In this document: in pieces, positions 18,277 to 27,206 of the stretch
How the letters are laid out: each line of letters starts with the position of its first letter
Position numbering within the stretch: position 1 is the stretch's first letter
DNA from: Spirochaetales bacterium
Lineage (GTDB): Bacteria > Spirochaetota > GWE2-31-10
DNA: 37,708 nucleotides
Direction of reading: 5' to 3'
NCBI GenBank assembly: GCA_022508205.1
Contig: JAFLVQ010000004.1
Span: 1-37,708, forward strand
Notes under the pieces: generated by a model
What the model was told of the DNA's origin: nothing
Seen by the model: only the letters and a program-made list of their open reading frames with translations
Databases searched by the model: none
Translations under genes and position numbers: made by a program

Positions 18277-18325
18277 AACAACCAACACTCCTTACTTTAA
18301 ATCACACTTGATATTAAGCCATTTA

Positions 18326-18355
18326 ACTATATAGTCTTTTTCTTTCATATTTCAA
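18326..18355 (-). promoter_or_regulatory. Putative promoter of the nudix-cheY-lnt operon
   Basis: On the minus strand, TTGAAA (18350-18355) is followed by TATAGT (18326-18331, 18-nt spacer) or the overlapping TATATA (18328-18333, 16-nt spacer). It lies about 50 nt before the chosen ATG. Confidence 0.5.
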
Positions 18356-18525
18356 GCTATTTATAAACCTTTTTTTCTCTCTCTATATATAAATATTAAT
18401 TTATTTTTTTTCAATTTTCTTTTTTCATTGTCCTGTGGTTTGTTTTTATCTTTTTGTGCAAATAATTATTTGTAATTTGACAAAAAAAATTTTATTTTGC
18501 AGTCCCTCATTATTAATAATATTCT

Positions 18526-18534
18526 TGCTAAAAT
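18526..18534 (+). promoter_or_regulatory. Extended -10 element for rdgB
   Basis: TGCTAAAAT is an extended -10 (TGn plus a 5/6 hexamer) 63 nt before the rdgB ATG. No good -35 is found at standard spacing, which is acceptable for extended -10 promoters but leaves the call tentative. Confidence 0.35.
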
Positions 18535-18597
18535 GGGAATAGTAGTGCATTTTATTCTCTAAAATATGCTGTGTTTCACGAAAAAACAGGATTGAAA

Positions 18598-19215
18598 ATG
18601 GATACAATTATACTTGCAACGAAAAATCGACATAAAACAAGAGAACTTTCTGAAATTTTCGGCGGCTCGATTCTGCTGAAAGATTTGACATCGATTGATT
18701 TCAATAAAGAAATAATTGAAGACGGAAATTCTTTTATTGAAAATGCAATAATTAAATGCAGAACCGTATATGAAACAGTCGGACTTCCCGTACTGGCAGA
18801 TGATTCCGGCTTGTGTGTGGAAGCTATGGGCGGAAAGCCGGGAATTCACACGGCACGTTACGGCGGGGAAGGGCTTACCGATGTTCAGCGTTATGAGCTT
18901 ATGCTGCGGGAAATGAAAGGGCAGACAAACAGAAATGCGGCTTACATTTGCGCTTTAGTGCTTTACATTTCGCCTACACGTTTTTATATTGTGCAGGAAG
19001 ACTGCCGCGGGACACTGCTTGAGTCTCCTGTCGGAACCGGCGGTTTTGGCTATGACCCGATATTTTTTACTCCTGTATATGGGAAAGGAATGGCAGAAAT
19101 AAGCGAAGAGGAAAAAAATGCAATTTCTCACCGCGGCAAAGCGGCACTTGCCATGAAAAATCTTATTTTGAATCTGAATATTCATAAAGCAAATAATTAT
19201 GGAAAAAAACTCTGA
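18598..19215 (+). CDS. rdgB: XTP/dITP diphosphatase (RdgB/HAM1 family)
   Basis: RdgB hydrolyses dITP, dXTP and their ribo forms so they do not enter nucleic acids. I chose the ATG at 18598, which begins MDTIILATKNRHKTRELSEIF, the family's usual N-terminus; an in-frame ATG 9 codons upstream adds unusual residues. The 205-residue protein contains LADDSGLCVEAMGGKPGIHTARYGG, GFGYDPIFF and the SHRGKA C-terminal motif. Its end overlaps the start of birA by 17 nt, indicating coupled expression in a long plus-strand operon. Confidence 0.93.
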   Translation: MDTIILATKNRHKTRELSEIFGGSILLKDLTSIDFNKEIIEDGNSFIENAIIKCRTVYETVGLPVLADDSGLCVEAMGGKPGIHTARYGGEGLTDVQRYELMLREMKGQTNRNAAYICALVLYISPTRFYIVQEDCRGTLLESPVGTGGFGYDPIFFTPVYGKGMAEISEEEKNAISHRGKAALAMKNLILNLNIHKANNYGKKL

Positions 19216-19960
19216 CGCAGCCATAAAGTTACAGTCAATATATATTCCGACTGTTGAGTCTTCTACAAACACTCTGCTGATGCAGCGGGATTTTAGCGAC
19301 TATACCGTAATTTATACTTTTAATCAGATTTCCGGACGCGGACGTTTGGGGAGACAATGGGTTAATATTCCCAATAAAAATTTAGCATTTTCAATAGGAC
19401 TTCGCAGTTTGAAATGTCAGCCGATTTGGATTACTGCCGCGTTGTCCGTTGCCGCAACAACTGCTTTGGAGAAAAACGGACTTGCGGGCACATGGATAAA
19501 GTGGCCCAACGACATTTTTGTGGGACAAAGCAAACTTGCCGGAGTTTTGACCGAATCCACATGGGAAAATAATAAAATCGACAAATGCGTTGCCGGAATC
19601 GGAATCAATCTCAATTCATCCGATGAAGAACTTCGGTCAACCGTAACCGACAAACAGGCAACATCTTTTTTTGCGCAAACAAATAAAAAAATAAATTTGG
19701 AACATTTTGCAAATTGCCTGCAAGAAAATATTGTAGACTGTCTGGAATTGCTGAAAAATGGAGGAGTTTCTTATATGAAGCAGCTTTGGCTGTCTAAGGC
19801 GAAGCTCATCGGTGAAAAAGCCGAGCTTTCGGAAATTTACAAAAGCAGTTCTGTAATTTCCGGAGTAATCGAAAATATCGACGATAACGGTTTTTTATAC
19901 TTTAACGACGGAACGAAAACGTTTCGTGTTGTTACGGGTGATATAAAAATTATTTTTTAA
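19199..19960 (+). CDS. birA: Biotin--[acetyl-CoA-carboxylase/OadA] ligase, no DNA-binding domain
   Basis: The 253-residue protein has the biotin-protein ligase core: SGRGRLGRQWVNIPNKNLAFSI (biotinyl-AMP-binding glycine-rich motif), KWPNDIF, KLAGVLTES and CVAGIGINLN. The N-terminal winged helix of E. coli BirA is absent, so this is a class I ligase without repressor function. Two genes downstream lies oadA with a biotinyl domain, the only visible substrate in the window. The neighbourhood therefore links the modifying enzyme with its target. The ATG lies within the end of rdgB. Confidence 0.93.
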   Translation: MEKNSDAAIKLQSIYIPTVESSTNTLLMQRDFSDYTVIYTFNQISGRGRLGRQWVNIPNKNLAFSIGLRSLKCQPIWITAALSVAATTALEKNGLAGTWIKWPNDIFVGQSKLAGVLTESTWENNKIDKCVAGIGINLNSSDEELRSTVTDKQATSFFAQTNKKINLEHFANCLQENIVDCLELLKNGGVSYMKQLWLSKAKLIGEKAELSEIYKSSSVISGVIENIDDNGFLYFNDGTKTFRVVTGDIKIIF

Positions 19961-19981
19961 TAAAAGATTAAGGAGTTATTA

Positions 19982-20215
19982 ATGACAACTACAGAACTTT
20001 TGGGACAAGCCGTTTGGGTAATGCTTTTCGGAATGGCTATCGTATTCTGTTTTCTTACTCTCCTGATATGGGCAGTAAAACTTTCAAATAAAGTAATCGA
20101 GCTGCTGGGGTTGAATAAAAATGAACCTGCAAAACCTGTTCCCGCCGCTCGGAAAAAAGATGTTCCGGCAGCTGCGATTGCGGCAGCAGTGCATAATTAC
20201 AGACAGAAGAAATAA
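19982..20215 (+). CDS. oadG: Oxaloacetate decarboxylase gamma subunit
   Basis: This 77-residue protein has one N-terminal membrane helix (about 10-33, AVWVMLFGMAIVFCFLTLLIWAV) followed by a short cytosolic tail rich in Pro, Ala and Lys. This is the layout of OadG, which binds Zn2+ and tethers the alpha subunit to the membrane beta subunit. It precedes oadA and oadB in the usual G-A-B order. An AAGGAG site lies 6 nt before the ATG. Sequence alone is weakly conserved; context makes the call firm. Confidence 0.88.
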   Translation: MTTTELLGQAVWVMLFGMAIVFCFLTLLIWAVKLSNKVIELLGLNKNEPAKPVPAARKKDVPAAAIAAAVHNYRQKK

Positions 20216-20246
20216 CAAAATATTTTTAATTACTTAGGAGAACAAA

Positions 20247-21977
20247 ATGGCAAAAAAAATAGCTATTACCGATGTCGCTTTGCGTGACGGACATCAGTCT
20301 TTGCTCGCAACCAGAATGTTGACTTGCGATATGCTTAAAATAGCCGAAAAAATGAATAAAGTAGGTTATTGGTCACTTGAAACATGGGGCGGAGCAACTT
20401 TCGATTCTTGTATTCGTTTTTTGAATGAAGACCCGTGGGAAAGGATTCGCGGCTTGAAAAAAGCAATGCCCGATACGAAAATGCAGATGCTTCTGCGCGG
20501 ACAAAATCTGCTGGGATACAGACATTATGCTGATGATGTCGTGGAAAAATTTGTTGAGACCGCAGTAAAAAACGGTGTTGATATATTCAGAATTTTCGAT
20601 GCATTAAATGATACCCGCAATATGAAAGCTTCGTTTGCGGCTGTCAAAAAGCAAAAAGCGCACATTCAGGGGTGTATCAGTTATGCGGTAACTCCGGTTC
20701 ACACAGTGGAAAAATATGCCGAGCTGGCAGAAGAGCTGGAAAAAATGGGAGCCGATTCTATCTGCATAAAAGATATGTCGGGCTTACTCAAACCGTACAC
20801 TGCGCAGGAACTGGTAAAAGCAATTAAGAAAAAAACATCGCTTCCGTTGAGCATTCATTCCCATGCTACAACCGGAATGTCTGTAGCTACACTTGTAAAA
20901 GCCATTGAAGCAGGTGCGGATATGATTGACACCGCAATTTCTCCGCTGTCGATGGGAACAAGTCATTCACCGACCGAAACAATGGTTGAAATCTTAAAAA
21001 ATACGCAGTATGACACCGAATTGGATTTGGCACTGTTGAATGAGATTGCGCAATATTTCAAGGAAGCAAAAAAGAAATATGCGGATTATGCATCGTCATT
21101 TACAGGTGTCGATACTCGCATTTTGCTTTGTCAGGTTCCGGGCGGAATGCTTTCAAATCTGGAAAATCAGTTGCGTGAACAAAATGCGCTGGATAAACTT
21201 GACGATGTTCTCAAAGAAATTGCCGTAGTACAAAAAGATTTCGGGTATCCGCCTCTTGTTACGCCGACTTCTCAAATTGTAGGAACACAGTCTGTATTTA
21301 ATGTACTTTTCGGTCGCTACAATAAACTTACTGCGGAATCGAAAAATCTGCTTATCGGAAATTACGGACGAACACCGGCTGTTCCCGATGCCGATTTGGT
21401 AAAAAAAGCACTGAAAGAACTGAACATAGAAAAAGTAACCGATTGCCGTCCGGCTGATTTGCTGCCGAATGAAATGGACAAACTCCGCAGCGAATTGGAA
21501 GAAAAAAAGCTGCTTGATAATATCAGCGATGAAGATTTAATGACTTATGCAATGTTTCCTCAAGTTGCACCTAAATTCTTTGCCGAACGAGCTAACGGAC
21601 CTGTCGAAATTAAACCGACTGAAAAAACAAAGGCTTCCGGTAAAAAAGGAGCTGAGGCTTATATCGTAAATGTTGACGGTGTAGATTACAATGTCAGCGT
21701 AAGGGAAGAAGGCACAATATTGATTGATGCCGGACATGCTCCGGCCGCACCGAAAGCCTCCGGTGACGGAAAAATTATTGCGGCACCGGTTGCGGGAACT
21801 GTTTTCAAACTGCCGCTTGCGGAAAATTCCGAAGTTGTATCGGGAGATACGGTAATAATTCTCGAATCCATGAAGATGGAGCTGGAAGTAAAAGCTACCG
21901 ATGCCGGAAAAGTTCGTTATTTAACAAAAGAAGGAATTTCCGTTTCAGCCGGAGATCCATTAGTGGAAATCGTATAA
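20247..21977 (+). CDS. oadA: Oxaloacetate decarboxylase alpha subunit, biotin-dependent
   Basis: OadA moves the carboxyl group of oxaloacetate onto biotin, giving pyruvate. The 576-residue protein has the carboxyltransferase barrel (about 1-300; TDVALRDGHQSLLATRM, the metal-ligand IHSHATTG and the carbamylated-Lys region CIKDMSG), a conserved PYC/OADA helical domain (about 300-460), a Pro/Ala/Lys linker and a C-terminal biotinyl domain with K543 in ESMKMELE. All catalytic features are present. It is flanked by oadG and oadB, with birA upstream. Confidence 0.96.
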   Translation: MAKKIAITDVALRDGHQSLLATRMLTCDMLKIAEKMNKVGYWSLETWGGATFDSCIRFLNEDPWERIRGLKKAMPDTKMQMLLRGQNLLGYRHYADDVVEKFVETAVKNGVDIFRIFDALNDTRNMKASFAAVKKQKAHIQGCISYAVTPVHTVEKYAELAEELEKMGADSICIKDMSGLLKPYTAQELVKAIKKKTSLPLSIHSHATTGMSVATLVKAIEAGADMIDTAISPLSMGTSHSPTETMVEILKNTQYDTELDLALLNEIAQYFKEAKKKYADYASSFTGVDTRILLCQVPGGMLSNLENQLREQNALDKLDDVLKEIAVVQKDFGYPPLVTPTSQIVGTQSVFNVLFGRYNKLTAESKNLLIGNYGRTPAVPDADLVKKALKELNIEKVTDCRPADLLPNEMDKLRSELEEKKLLDNISDEDLMTYAMFPQVAPKFFAERANGPVEIKPTEKTKASGKKGAEAYIVNVDGVDYNVSVREEGTILIDAGHAPAAPKASGDGKIIAAPVAGTVFKLPLAENSEVVSGDTVIILESMKMELEVKATDAGKVRYLTKEGISVSAGDPLVEIV

Positions 21978-21992
21978 ATCGGAGCAAAATAA

Positions 21993-23447
21993 ATGAAGAT
22001 TTTAAGCAAAAATAAAAAAACAATAATTTATTGTATCGGAATTATTGCAGTTGTTTGCTGCATCGGTTTTGTGCGTACGTGCATAATGCAAAAAGGATCA
22101 GTAAATACGGCTGTTTCCGCAAAAACACAAACTCCCGAAATTATAAACCGCAGTGTGATTTCTGAAGAAATCGAAGTCGACGTAATTCCCGAAAAGATTG
22201 TTATAGAAGAAATTGCATCGGAAAAAGAGATTCAAAATGAAGATGAAAGTTTTTCCGTGAGCGACACTCTGAAAGGGCTTTTACATACAACAGGTATTTA
22301 CTCTTTTTTTACTGAAAGGACAGAAAACGTAGCCTCCAACGGAAAAATCAATGTTACTTACGGATGGCAGAAAGCCGTAATGATTCTGATTGCATTTGTG
22401 CTGCTGTATTTAGGCGGTGCGAAAGGATTTGAACCATTGCTGCTGATTCCTATAGGCTTTGGAACGTTACTTGTAAATGTTCCGCTTGCCGGAATGGGAG
22501 ATGCGCCTCATGGTTTTTTGTATATGCTTTTTGAAACCGGTATTCAAACCGAATTATTTCCACTGATAATTTTTATGGGTGTAGGTGCCATGACTGATTT
22601 CGGCGCTTTAATCGCAAATCCGAGAACTGCACTTTTGGGAGCTGCAGCACAGTTTGGAATTTTCGGTTCTCTTTTGGGTGCAATTTGTTTGGATTTTATT
22701 CCGGGAATAAATTTTTCAATGCGTGATGTTTGTGCTATTGCAATCATAGGCGGAGCCGACGGTCCAACGTCAATCTATGTTTCATCGAAATTAGCACCGG
22801 AAATGCTCGGTTCCATTGCCGTAGCTGCATATTCATATATGGCTTTGGTTCCGTTGATTCAGCCGCCGATTATGCGTGCTTTAACAACGAAAAAAGAACG
22901 CTGCATAAAAATGAGACAGCTCAGGGAAGTCAGCAAAATAGAAAAAATTATTTTTCCTCTGATCGTTCTTTCTCTATGCGTTCTTTTTATTCCGTCATCG
23001 GTACCGTTAATCGGTGCATTTACATTCGGTAACTTTGTAAAGGAAATCGGTATTGTAGAAAGACTGTCCAAAACAATGCAGAATGAATTATTGAATATCG
23101 TTACGATATTCTTGGGGCTTGGAGTGGGAATGCAGATGTCTGCCGACAAATTTATGCAGCTTTCGTCACTCGGAATATTATTAATCGGATTAGTTGCGTT
23201 TACATTCGGAACAGCTACCGGAGTTATATTTGCGAAAATAATGAATTTATTTTCTAAGGATAAAATCAATCCGTTAATCGGAGCTGCGGGTGTTTCTGCG
23301 GTTCCTATGGCTGCGCGTGTGGCAAATAAAGTCGGAATGGAAGAAGAGCCGTCAAACTTTTTGTTAATGCATGCTATGGGACCTAACGTTGCCGGAGTTA
23401 TCGGTTCGGCTATCGCTGCCGGTGTAATGATTTCGATGTTTGGGTAA
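21993..23447 (+). CDS. oadB: Oxaloacetate decarboxylase beta subunit (Na+ pump) with N-terminal extension
   Basis: OadB decarboxylates carboxybiotin and exports Na+. The 484-residue protein has the family core from about residue 93 ([14 protein letters not shown]), the essential [17 protein letters not shown] and [12 protein letters not shown] motifs, and a C-terminal [16 protein letters not shown]. Before that is an unusual extension of about 90 residues: a membrane helix (about 10-30) and a Glu-rich linker (about 45-90). Usual OadB length is about 360-440, so the extension accounts for the size. It follows oadA by 15 nt. Confidence 0.93.
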   Translation: MKILSKNKKTIIYCIGIIAVVCCIGFVRTCIMQKGSVNTAVSAKTQTPEIINRSVISEEIEVDVIPEKIVIEEIASEKEIQNEDESFSVSDTLKGLLHTTGIYSFFTERTENVASNGKINVTYGWQKAVMILIAFVLLYLGGAKGFEPLLLIPIGFGTLLVNVPLAGMGDAPHGFLYMLFETGIQTELFPLIIFMGVGAMTDFGALIANPRTALLGAAAQFGIFGSLLGAICLDFIPGINFSMRDVCAIAIIGGADGPTSIYVSSKLAPEMLGSIAVAAYSYMALVPLIQPPIMRALTTKKERCIKMRQLREVSKIEKIIFPLIVLSLCVLFIPSSVPLIGAFTFGNFVKEIGIVERLSKTMQNELLNIVTIFLGLGVGMQMSADKFMQLSSLGILLIGLVAFTFGTATGVIFAKIMNLFSKDKINPLIGAAGVSAVPMAARVANKVGMEEEPSNFLLMHAMGPNVAGVIGSAIAAGVMISMFG

Positions 23448-23496
23448 AAATTATGGGGAATAAAAAACTGCAAAGTATATTCGGAAGGGATTTGTT

Positions 23497-23949
23497 ATGG
23501 AAAAAATATGGCTTATATGGTTGATAATCGGTATTTTGCTTATTATCGGGGAAATATTCACACCGTCTTTCTTTATGATTTTAATAGGAATAAGCAGTCT
23601 TTTTGCCGGAATTGTTGCATTTTTTGTTCCCGCAAATCTGATATTTATTCCGTTATGTGTATTTGCGGTATCGACGGCATTGCTGCTTATTTACCTTCGT
23701 CCGATTTGCTTGAAGTATTTGTACGATAAAAATGCGTTATCATCTAATGTCGATGCAATGAAAGGCAAAATATTGACAGCCGAAACTAAAATCGACGGTA
23801 CCAATAACGGAACGGTAAAACTTTATGCCGATTTGTGGAAGGCACGAACCGAAGACGAAAGCGTCATAGAAGCCGGTGAAAAAGTTTGTATCGTAAGAGT
23901 CGAAGGAAATACTGTAATTGTGAGTAAAAAATCAGATTCTGATTTGTGA
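23497..23949 (+). CDS. Short NfeD-family membrane protein
   Basis: The 150-residue protein has three or so hydrophobic segments in the first 75 residues (WLIWLIIGILLIIGEIFTPSFF, then ILIGISSLFAGIVAFFV and a third segment) and a C-terminal OB-like beta domain (about 85-145, VDAMKGKILTAET...GEKVCIVRVEGNTVIVSKK). This is the short NfeD form without the ClpP-class protease domain, which is typically encoded next to a stomatin-like SPFH protein, as here. The pair is thought to act in membrane-domain organisation. The AAGGGA site lies before the ATG. Confidence 0.87.
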   Translation: MEKIWLIWLIIGILLIIGEIFTPSFFMILIGISSLFAGIVAFFVPANLIFIPLCVFAVSTALLLIYLRPICLKYLYDKNALSSNVDAMKGKILTAETKIDGTNNGTVKLYADLWKARTEDESVIEAGEKVCIVRVEGNTVIVSKKSDSDL

Positions 23950-23981
23950 ATTGATAATTTTTAATCTAAAAGGAGCGAATA

Positions 23982-24962
23982 ATGGGAATACTTACTATTT
24001 TGATTGCGTTAGTTGCAATTCTGATTCTTTTCATACTCATCAAAGGGATACGTATCGTAAAGCAATCTACGGTTATGATTGTGGAACGTTTGGGGAAATA
24101 CCATAAAACGTTAAGTACCGGAGTAAATTTAATAATCCCTATTCTTGATACAATCCGAATTGTACCGAAAAGAGTATCACGAACAGACGGATCGGGGCGT
24201 TCGTATATTCAATATACAAGAACCGATTTTATTGATATGCGCGAATGTGTTTATGATTTCCCGAAACAGACCGTTATCACAAAAGATAATGTTACTATAG
24301 AAATAAACGCTATTCTTTATTACCAAATTACCGACCCGTTCAAAGCGACTTATGAAATCGAAGATTTGAGTCTGGCAATTGAGAAACTTACACAGACGAC
24401 ACTGCGTAACATTATCGGAGAGCTGGAACTGGATCAGACTCTTACAAGCCGTGATACGATAAATAATAAACTGCGCGAAATCCTTGATGAAGCGACAGAT
24501 AAGTGGGGCGTAAAAGTAAATCGTGTGGAATTGCAGGATATAGTTCCGCCTAAAGACATTCGTGATGCGATGGAAAAACAAATGCGTGCGGAACGAGAAC
24601 GCCGTGAAATGATATTAAAAGCGGAAGGTGAAAAATCAGCCAAAATTTTACAGGCAGAAGGAGAAAGAGATAAGTTGATTGCCGAAGCAGAAGGTGAGAA
24701 GCAATCTCGAGTACTGCGCGCGAAAGGTGAGGCAGAAGCGAAACTTGCGATTGCGAATGCGGAAGCGGAATCTTTGAGATTGCTTGACGAAACTCTGAAA
24801 AGTTCGTCCCTGAATCCGGCACAGTATATGGTCGCATTAAAATATGTGGAAACAATGAAAGATATTGCATCTCAGAAAGGCGAAAAGGTAATATTTATGC
24901 CATACGAATCGAGCGCACTTATGGGATGCGTAAGCAGTATAAAAGAGTTATTCAACAAGTAA
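23982..24962 (+). CDS. SPFH/stomatin (QmcA-like) membrane protein
   Basis: The 326-residue protein has an N-terminal membrane helix (about 4-21), the SPFH/band 7 domain (about 22-200; VERLGKYHKTLSTGVNLIIP, the DFPKQTVITKDNVTIEINA block) and a long Ala/Glu-rich coiled coil (about 195-265), as in paraslipins that assemble into large membrane rings. The partner nfeD-type gene lies 32 nt upstream, a widely conserved pairing. An AGGAGCG site precedes the ATG. It is not the HflK/HflC pair, which would be two genes. Confidence 0.93.
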   Translation: MGILTILIALVAILILFILIKGIRIVKQSTVMIVERLGKYHKTLSTGVNLIIPILDTIRIVPKRVSRTDGSGRSYIQYTRTDFIDMRECVYDFPKQTVITKDNVTIEINAILYYQITDPFKATYEIEDLSLAIEKLTQTTLRNIIGELELDQTLTSRDTINNKLREILDEATDKWGVKVNRVELQDIVPPKDIRDAMEKQMRAERERREMILKAEGEKSAKILQAEGERDKLIAEAEGEKQSRVLRAKGEAEAKLAIANAEAESLRLLDETLKSSSLNPAQYMVALKYVETMKDIASQKGEKVIFMPYESSALMGCVSSIKELFNK

Positions 24963-25077
24963 AATATAGGCAGTGAAATGGCAGAATAGCTCTTTTTATT
25001 TGTGAAATATTTACACTTCACAGCATATAAAAAAAATGATATTCATTGCTGCAATTTTTTTCATGCTTATACATAAG

Positions 25078-25083
25078 GAACTT
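25078..25083 (+). promoter_or_regulatory. Possible -10 box for pgi
   Basis: TATACA lies 27 nt before the pgi start, with a weak TTGCTG 16 nt upstream. The preceding 147-nt gap also has a small TGTGAA/TTCACA hairpin (25001-25022) but no clear terminator after the SPFH gene, so read-through from upstream is equally possible. Confidence 0.3.
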
Positions 25084-25109
25084 TTTATTAACCAAAAAGG
25101 AGTTTTATA

Positions 25110-26495
25110 ATGGAAAGAAAAATTTCGGTAGATTATTCATTTACATTTCCGTTTATTACAGAGGAACAATTTGATGCTTATAAAAGTGAAGCATTAAAAG
25201 CTATGGAAACTTTGGAAAACGGTGTAGGTGCCGGAAACGATTTTATCGGATGGAGAAATCTTCCTGCGCAAATGCTGAAGTCCGATGAGTTCAAGGAAAT
25301 TTTGGAAGTGGGAAACGAAATTTACACAAAAGGCGATTTGCTTGTTTGTGTGGGAATAGGCGGAAGCTATCTGGGAACAAAAGCTGTAACGGAAGCTCTT
25401 TTGCACCCGTTTCACAATGCTTTGGCAAAAAGCAAAACCGGCGGACCGAGAGTCCTTTTTGCTGGTCAAAATATAAGCGGAAGCTGGTTAAAAGCAATTA
25501 TTGACGAGATAGAAGCCGCTGACAGCGTTTATGTGAATAATATTTCAAAATCCGGAACCACAACGGAACCAAGCATCGCTTTCCGCTACATTAAAAATGT
25601 TATGGAGAAAAAGTACGGGAAAGTAGAAGCTGCCAAGAGAATAATTGCTACTACCGATGCCGCAAAAGGTGCGCTGCGTAAGTTAGCAACAAATGAAGGT
25701 TACAGAACATTTATTATTCCCGATGATGTCGGCGGAAGATTTTCGGTTTTGACACCGGTCGGAATTTTGCCGATTGCAGCTTCCGGAATCGATGTAAAGA
25801 AATTACTGCAAGGTGCGGAATATGCGTCTCAATACACAACCGAAAAAGATTTCTCTAAAAACCCGGCACTGGTTTATGCTGCCGTAAGAAATCTTCTTTT
25901 GAACAACAAATATCACACCGAAATTCTTGTAAATTACGAACCTTGCCTGCATTATTTAAGTGAATGGTGGAAGCAGCTGTACGGTGAGAGCGAAGGAAAA
26001 GACGGGAAAGGGATTTTCCCTGCGTCGGTTGATTTTACGACAGATCTTCATTCTATGGGACAATGGATTCAGGATGGACAACGTTTTATTTTTGAAACCG
26101 TTTTGAATATTGAGAAACCATTGAACGATTTGACAGTCGTTTCCGATCCGGATGATTTGGATGGCTTGGAATTCCTTGCCGGAAAAAGTTACGATGAAAT
26201 CAACAAAAATGCACAGCAGGGAACTTTAATTGCGCATTACGAAGGAAAAGTTCCTAATCTGAAAATTAATGTTCCCGAATTAAATGAGTTTTTCTTGGGA
26301 CAACTTTTGTATGTATTTGAAAAAGCGTGCGGAATTTCCGGTTATTTGCTTGGAGTAAACCCATTTAACCAACCGGGAGTAGAAGCGTACAAGAAAAATA
26401 TGTTTGCACTGCTGAACAAACCCGGCTATGAAGAACAAAAAGCCGCTTTGGATGAAAAAATGAAAACTCTCCCATCGGGAAAAGTTACCGAATAG
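25110..26495 (+). CDS. pgi: Glucose-6-phosphate isomerase
   Basis: Pgi interconverts glucose-6-phosphate and fructose-6-phosphate. The 461-residue protein is of the shorter bacterial type. Sugar-phosphate-binding SIS motifs are clear: VGIGGSYLGTKAV, ISKSGTTTEPSIAFR, DVGGRFSVLTPVGILP, the catalytic region YGESEGKDGKG, and the C-terminal signature GVNPFNQPGVEAYKKNMFALL. A strong AAAAGGAG site precedes the ATG. It links glucose released by the pullulanase and GH13 enzymes to glycolysis. A strong terminator follows. Confidence 0.97.
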   Translation: MERKISVDYSFTFPFITEEQFDAYKSEALKAMETLENGVGAGNDFIGWRNLPAQMLKSDEFKEILEVGNEIYTKGDLLVCVGIGGSYLGTKAVTEALLHPFHNALAKSKTGGPRVLFAGQNISGSWLKAIIDEIEAADSVYVNNISKSGTTTEPSIAFRYIKNVMEKKYGKVEAAKRIIATTDAAKGALRKLATNEGYRTFIIPDDVGGRFSVLTPVGILPIAASGIDVKKLLQGAEYASQYTTEKDFSKNPALVYAAVRNLLLNNKYHTEILVNYEPCLHYLSEWWKQLYGESEGKDGKGIFPASVDFTTDLHSMGQWIQDGQRFIFETVLNIEKPLNDLTVVSDPDDLDGLEFLAGKSYDEINKNAQQGTLIAHYEGKVPNLKINVPELNEFFLGQLLYVFEKACGISGYLLGVNPFNQPGVEAYKKNMFALLNKPGYEEQKAALDEKMKTLPSGKVTE

Positions 26496-26507
26496 TCGAT
26501 AAATGAT

Positions 26508-26578
26508 TGAGTAATAAAAAATAAAGCGAGATGAAAGCCTCAACTGCGTTTGTCAGGAGCTTTCAGCTCGCTTTTTTA
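26508..26578. terminator. Bidirectional terminator between pgi and the MetH-activation gene
   Basis: Arms AAGCGAGATGAAAGC (26524-26538) and GCTTTCAGCTCGCTT (26559-26573) pair over 15 positions with one mismatch. TTTTTT follows on the plus strand (to 26577) and TTTATTTTTTATTAC on the minus strand, so it can end both converging transcripts. Confidence 0.85.
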
Positions 26579-26597
26579 TTATTGAGTTACTTTCCCA

Positions 26598-27206
26598 TTA
26601 GCTTTCGATTCCGACAAATGCAGTAATTGATTTTTCGGGAATCATCAAACAAGAAGGCGAAAGTTGGATTCCGATAGCTTCTGGATTAAGCAGTTTGAAA
26701 ACTTTTTTTTGCATTTCAAGGCTCATGTCTGAATATCCCGGGCTGAAACGTTTTTTCAGTATACTGCCGCCTTTGGGCGCCGCTATTTTTCCCAAGAAAC
26801 AGTGCATGTATTCCGCGCCTTCTTCTACAATTTCCGAACCGACAGCGTCGTAAATCACCGCATTGAATATTTCGCTGGTGTCAAGAAAATTTTGACGTTT
26901 TTCCATCAGCTTACTGCCGATGGTAACGGCGAAAAGTGCGATTTTACTGCAATTTTTCATTAAGTCGCAAAAACTTTCGGATACAAAAATTTCTGTTCCG
27001 ATACTGATATTTTTCCCGTCATTGTTTTTAACATCGAAAAAATCATACCGTGCTTTCAATTCACACATCGTAAAAGCATCGTTGATTGTCCTGTCGATTT
27101 TGTCTTTCATTTCTGCGGAAATTTCAGTGGAAATGCGATGTCCCATTCGATTGTAGATGCGCTTGAACGGAATATTTACCGGCAAAGAAAAAAGCTGCGA
27201 AACCAT
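26598..27206 (-). CDS. Stand-alone vitamin B12-dependent methionine synthase activation-domain protein
   Basis: The 202-residue protein matches the C-terminal reactivation domain of cobalamin-dependent methionine synthase: an RFSPGYSDMSLEMQ block (compare RFSPGYGD), then IGIQLSPSCLMIPEKSITAFVGI (compare the MxPxKSVSG segment). In E. coli MetH this domain binds SAM so that cob(II)alamin can be reductively methylated. Here it is encoded alone, so it would act on a MetH that lacks the domain or on another corrinoid methyltransferase; none is in the window. The ATG shares one base with the trmH-like stop (TAATG). Confidence 0.85.
   Translation of the reverse strand: MVSQLFSLPVNIPFKRIYNRMGHRISTEISAEMKDKIDRTINDAFTMCELKARYDFFDVKNNDGKNISIGTEIFVSESFCDLMKNCSKIALFAVTIGSKLMEKRQNFLDTSEIFNAVIYDAVGSEIVEEGAEYMHCFLGKIAAPKGGSILKKRFSPGYSDMSLEMQKKVFKLLNPEAIGIQLSPSCLMIPEKSITAFVGIES

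Larger units (their letters stand above)
18277..18597. other. AT-rich divergent promoter region without a gene
   Basis: This 321-nt gap between the Nudix-like gene (minus) and rdgB (plus) contains no credible ORF or RNA gene. It holds the putative minus-strand promoter at 18326-18355, a 14-bp perfect AT palindrome CAAATAATTATTTG (18459-18472) enclosed by TTTTTGT/ACAAAAA arms, and an extended -10 for rdgB near 18526-18534. Confidence 0.6.

Noticed and set aside
18477-18482. TTGACA as the rdgB -35
   Set aside because: No -10-like hexamer lies 15-19 nt downstream.
22859-23473. Minus-strand 204-codon ORF opposite oadB
   Set aside because: It is antisense to strongly conserved OadB motifs and has no ribosome site.
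25001-25022. CRP-type site before pgi (TGTGA...TCACA)
   Set aside because: The half-sites are 12 nt apart instead of 6, and it more simply forms a small hairpin.
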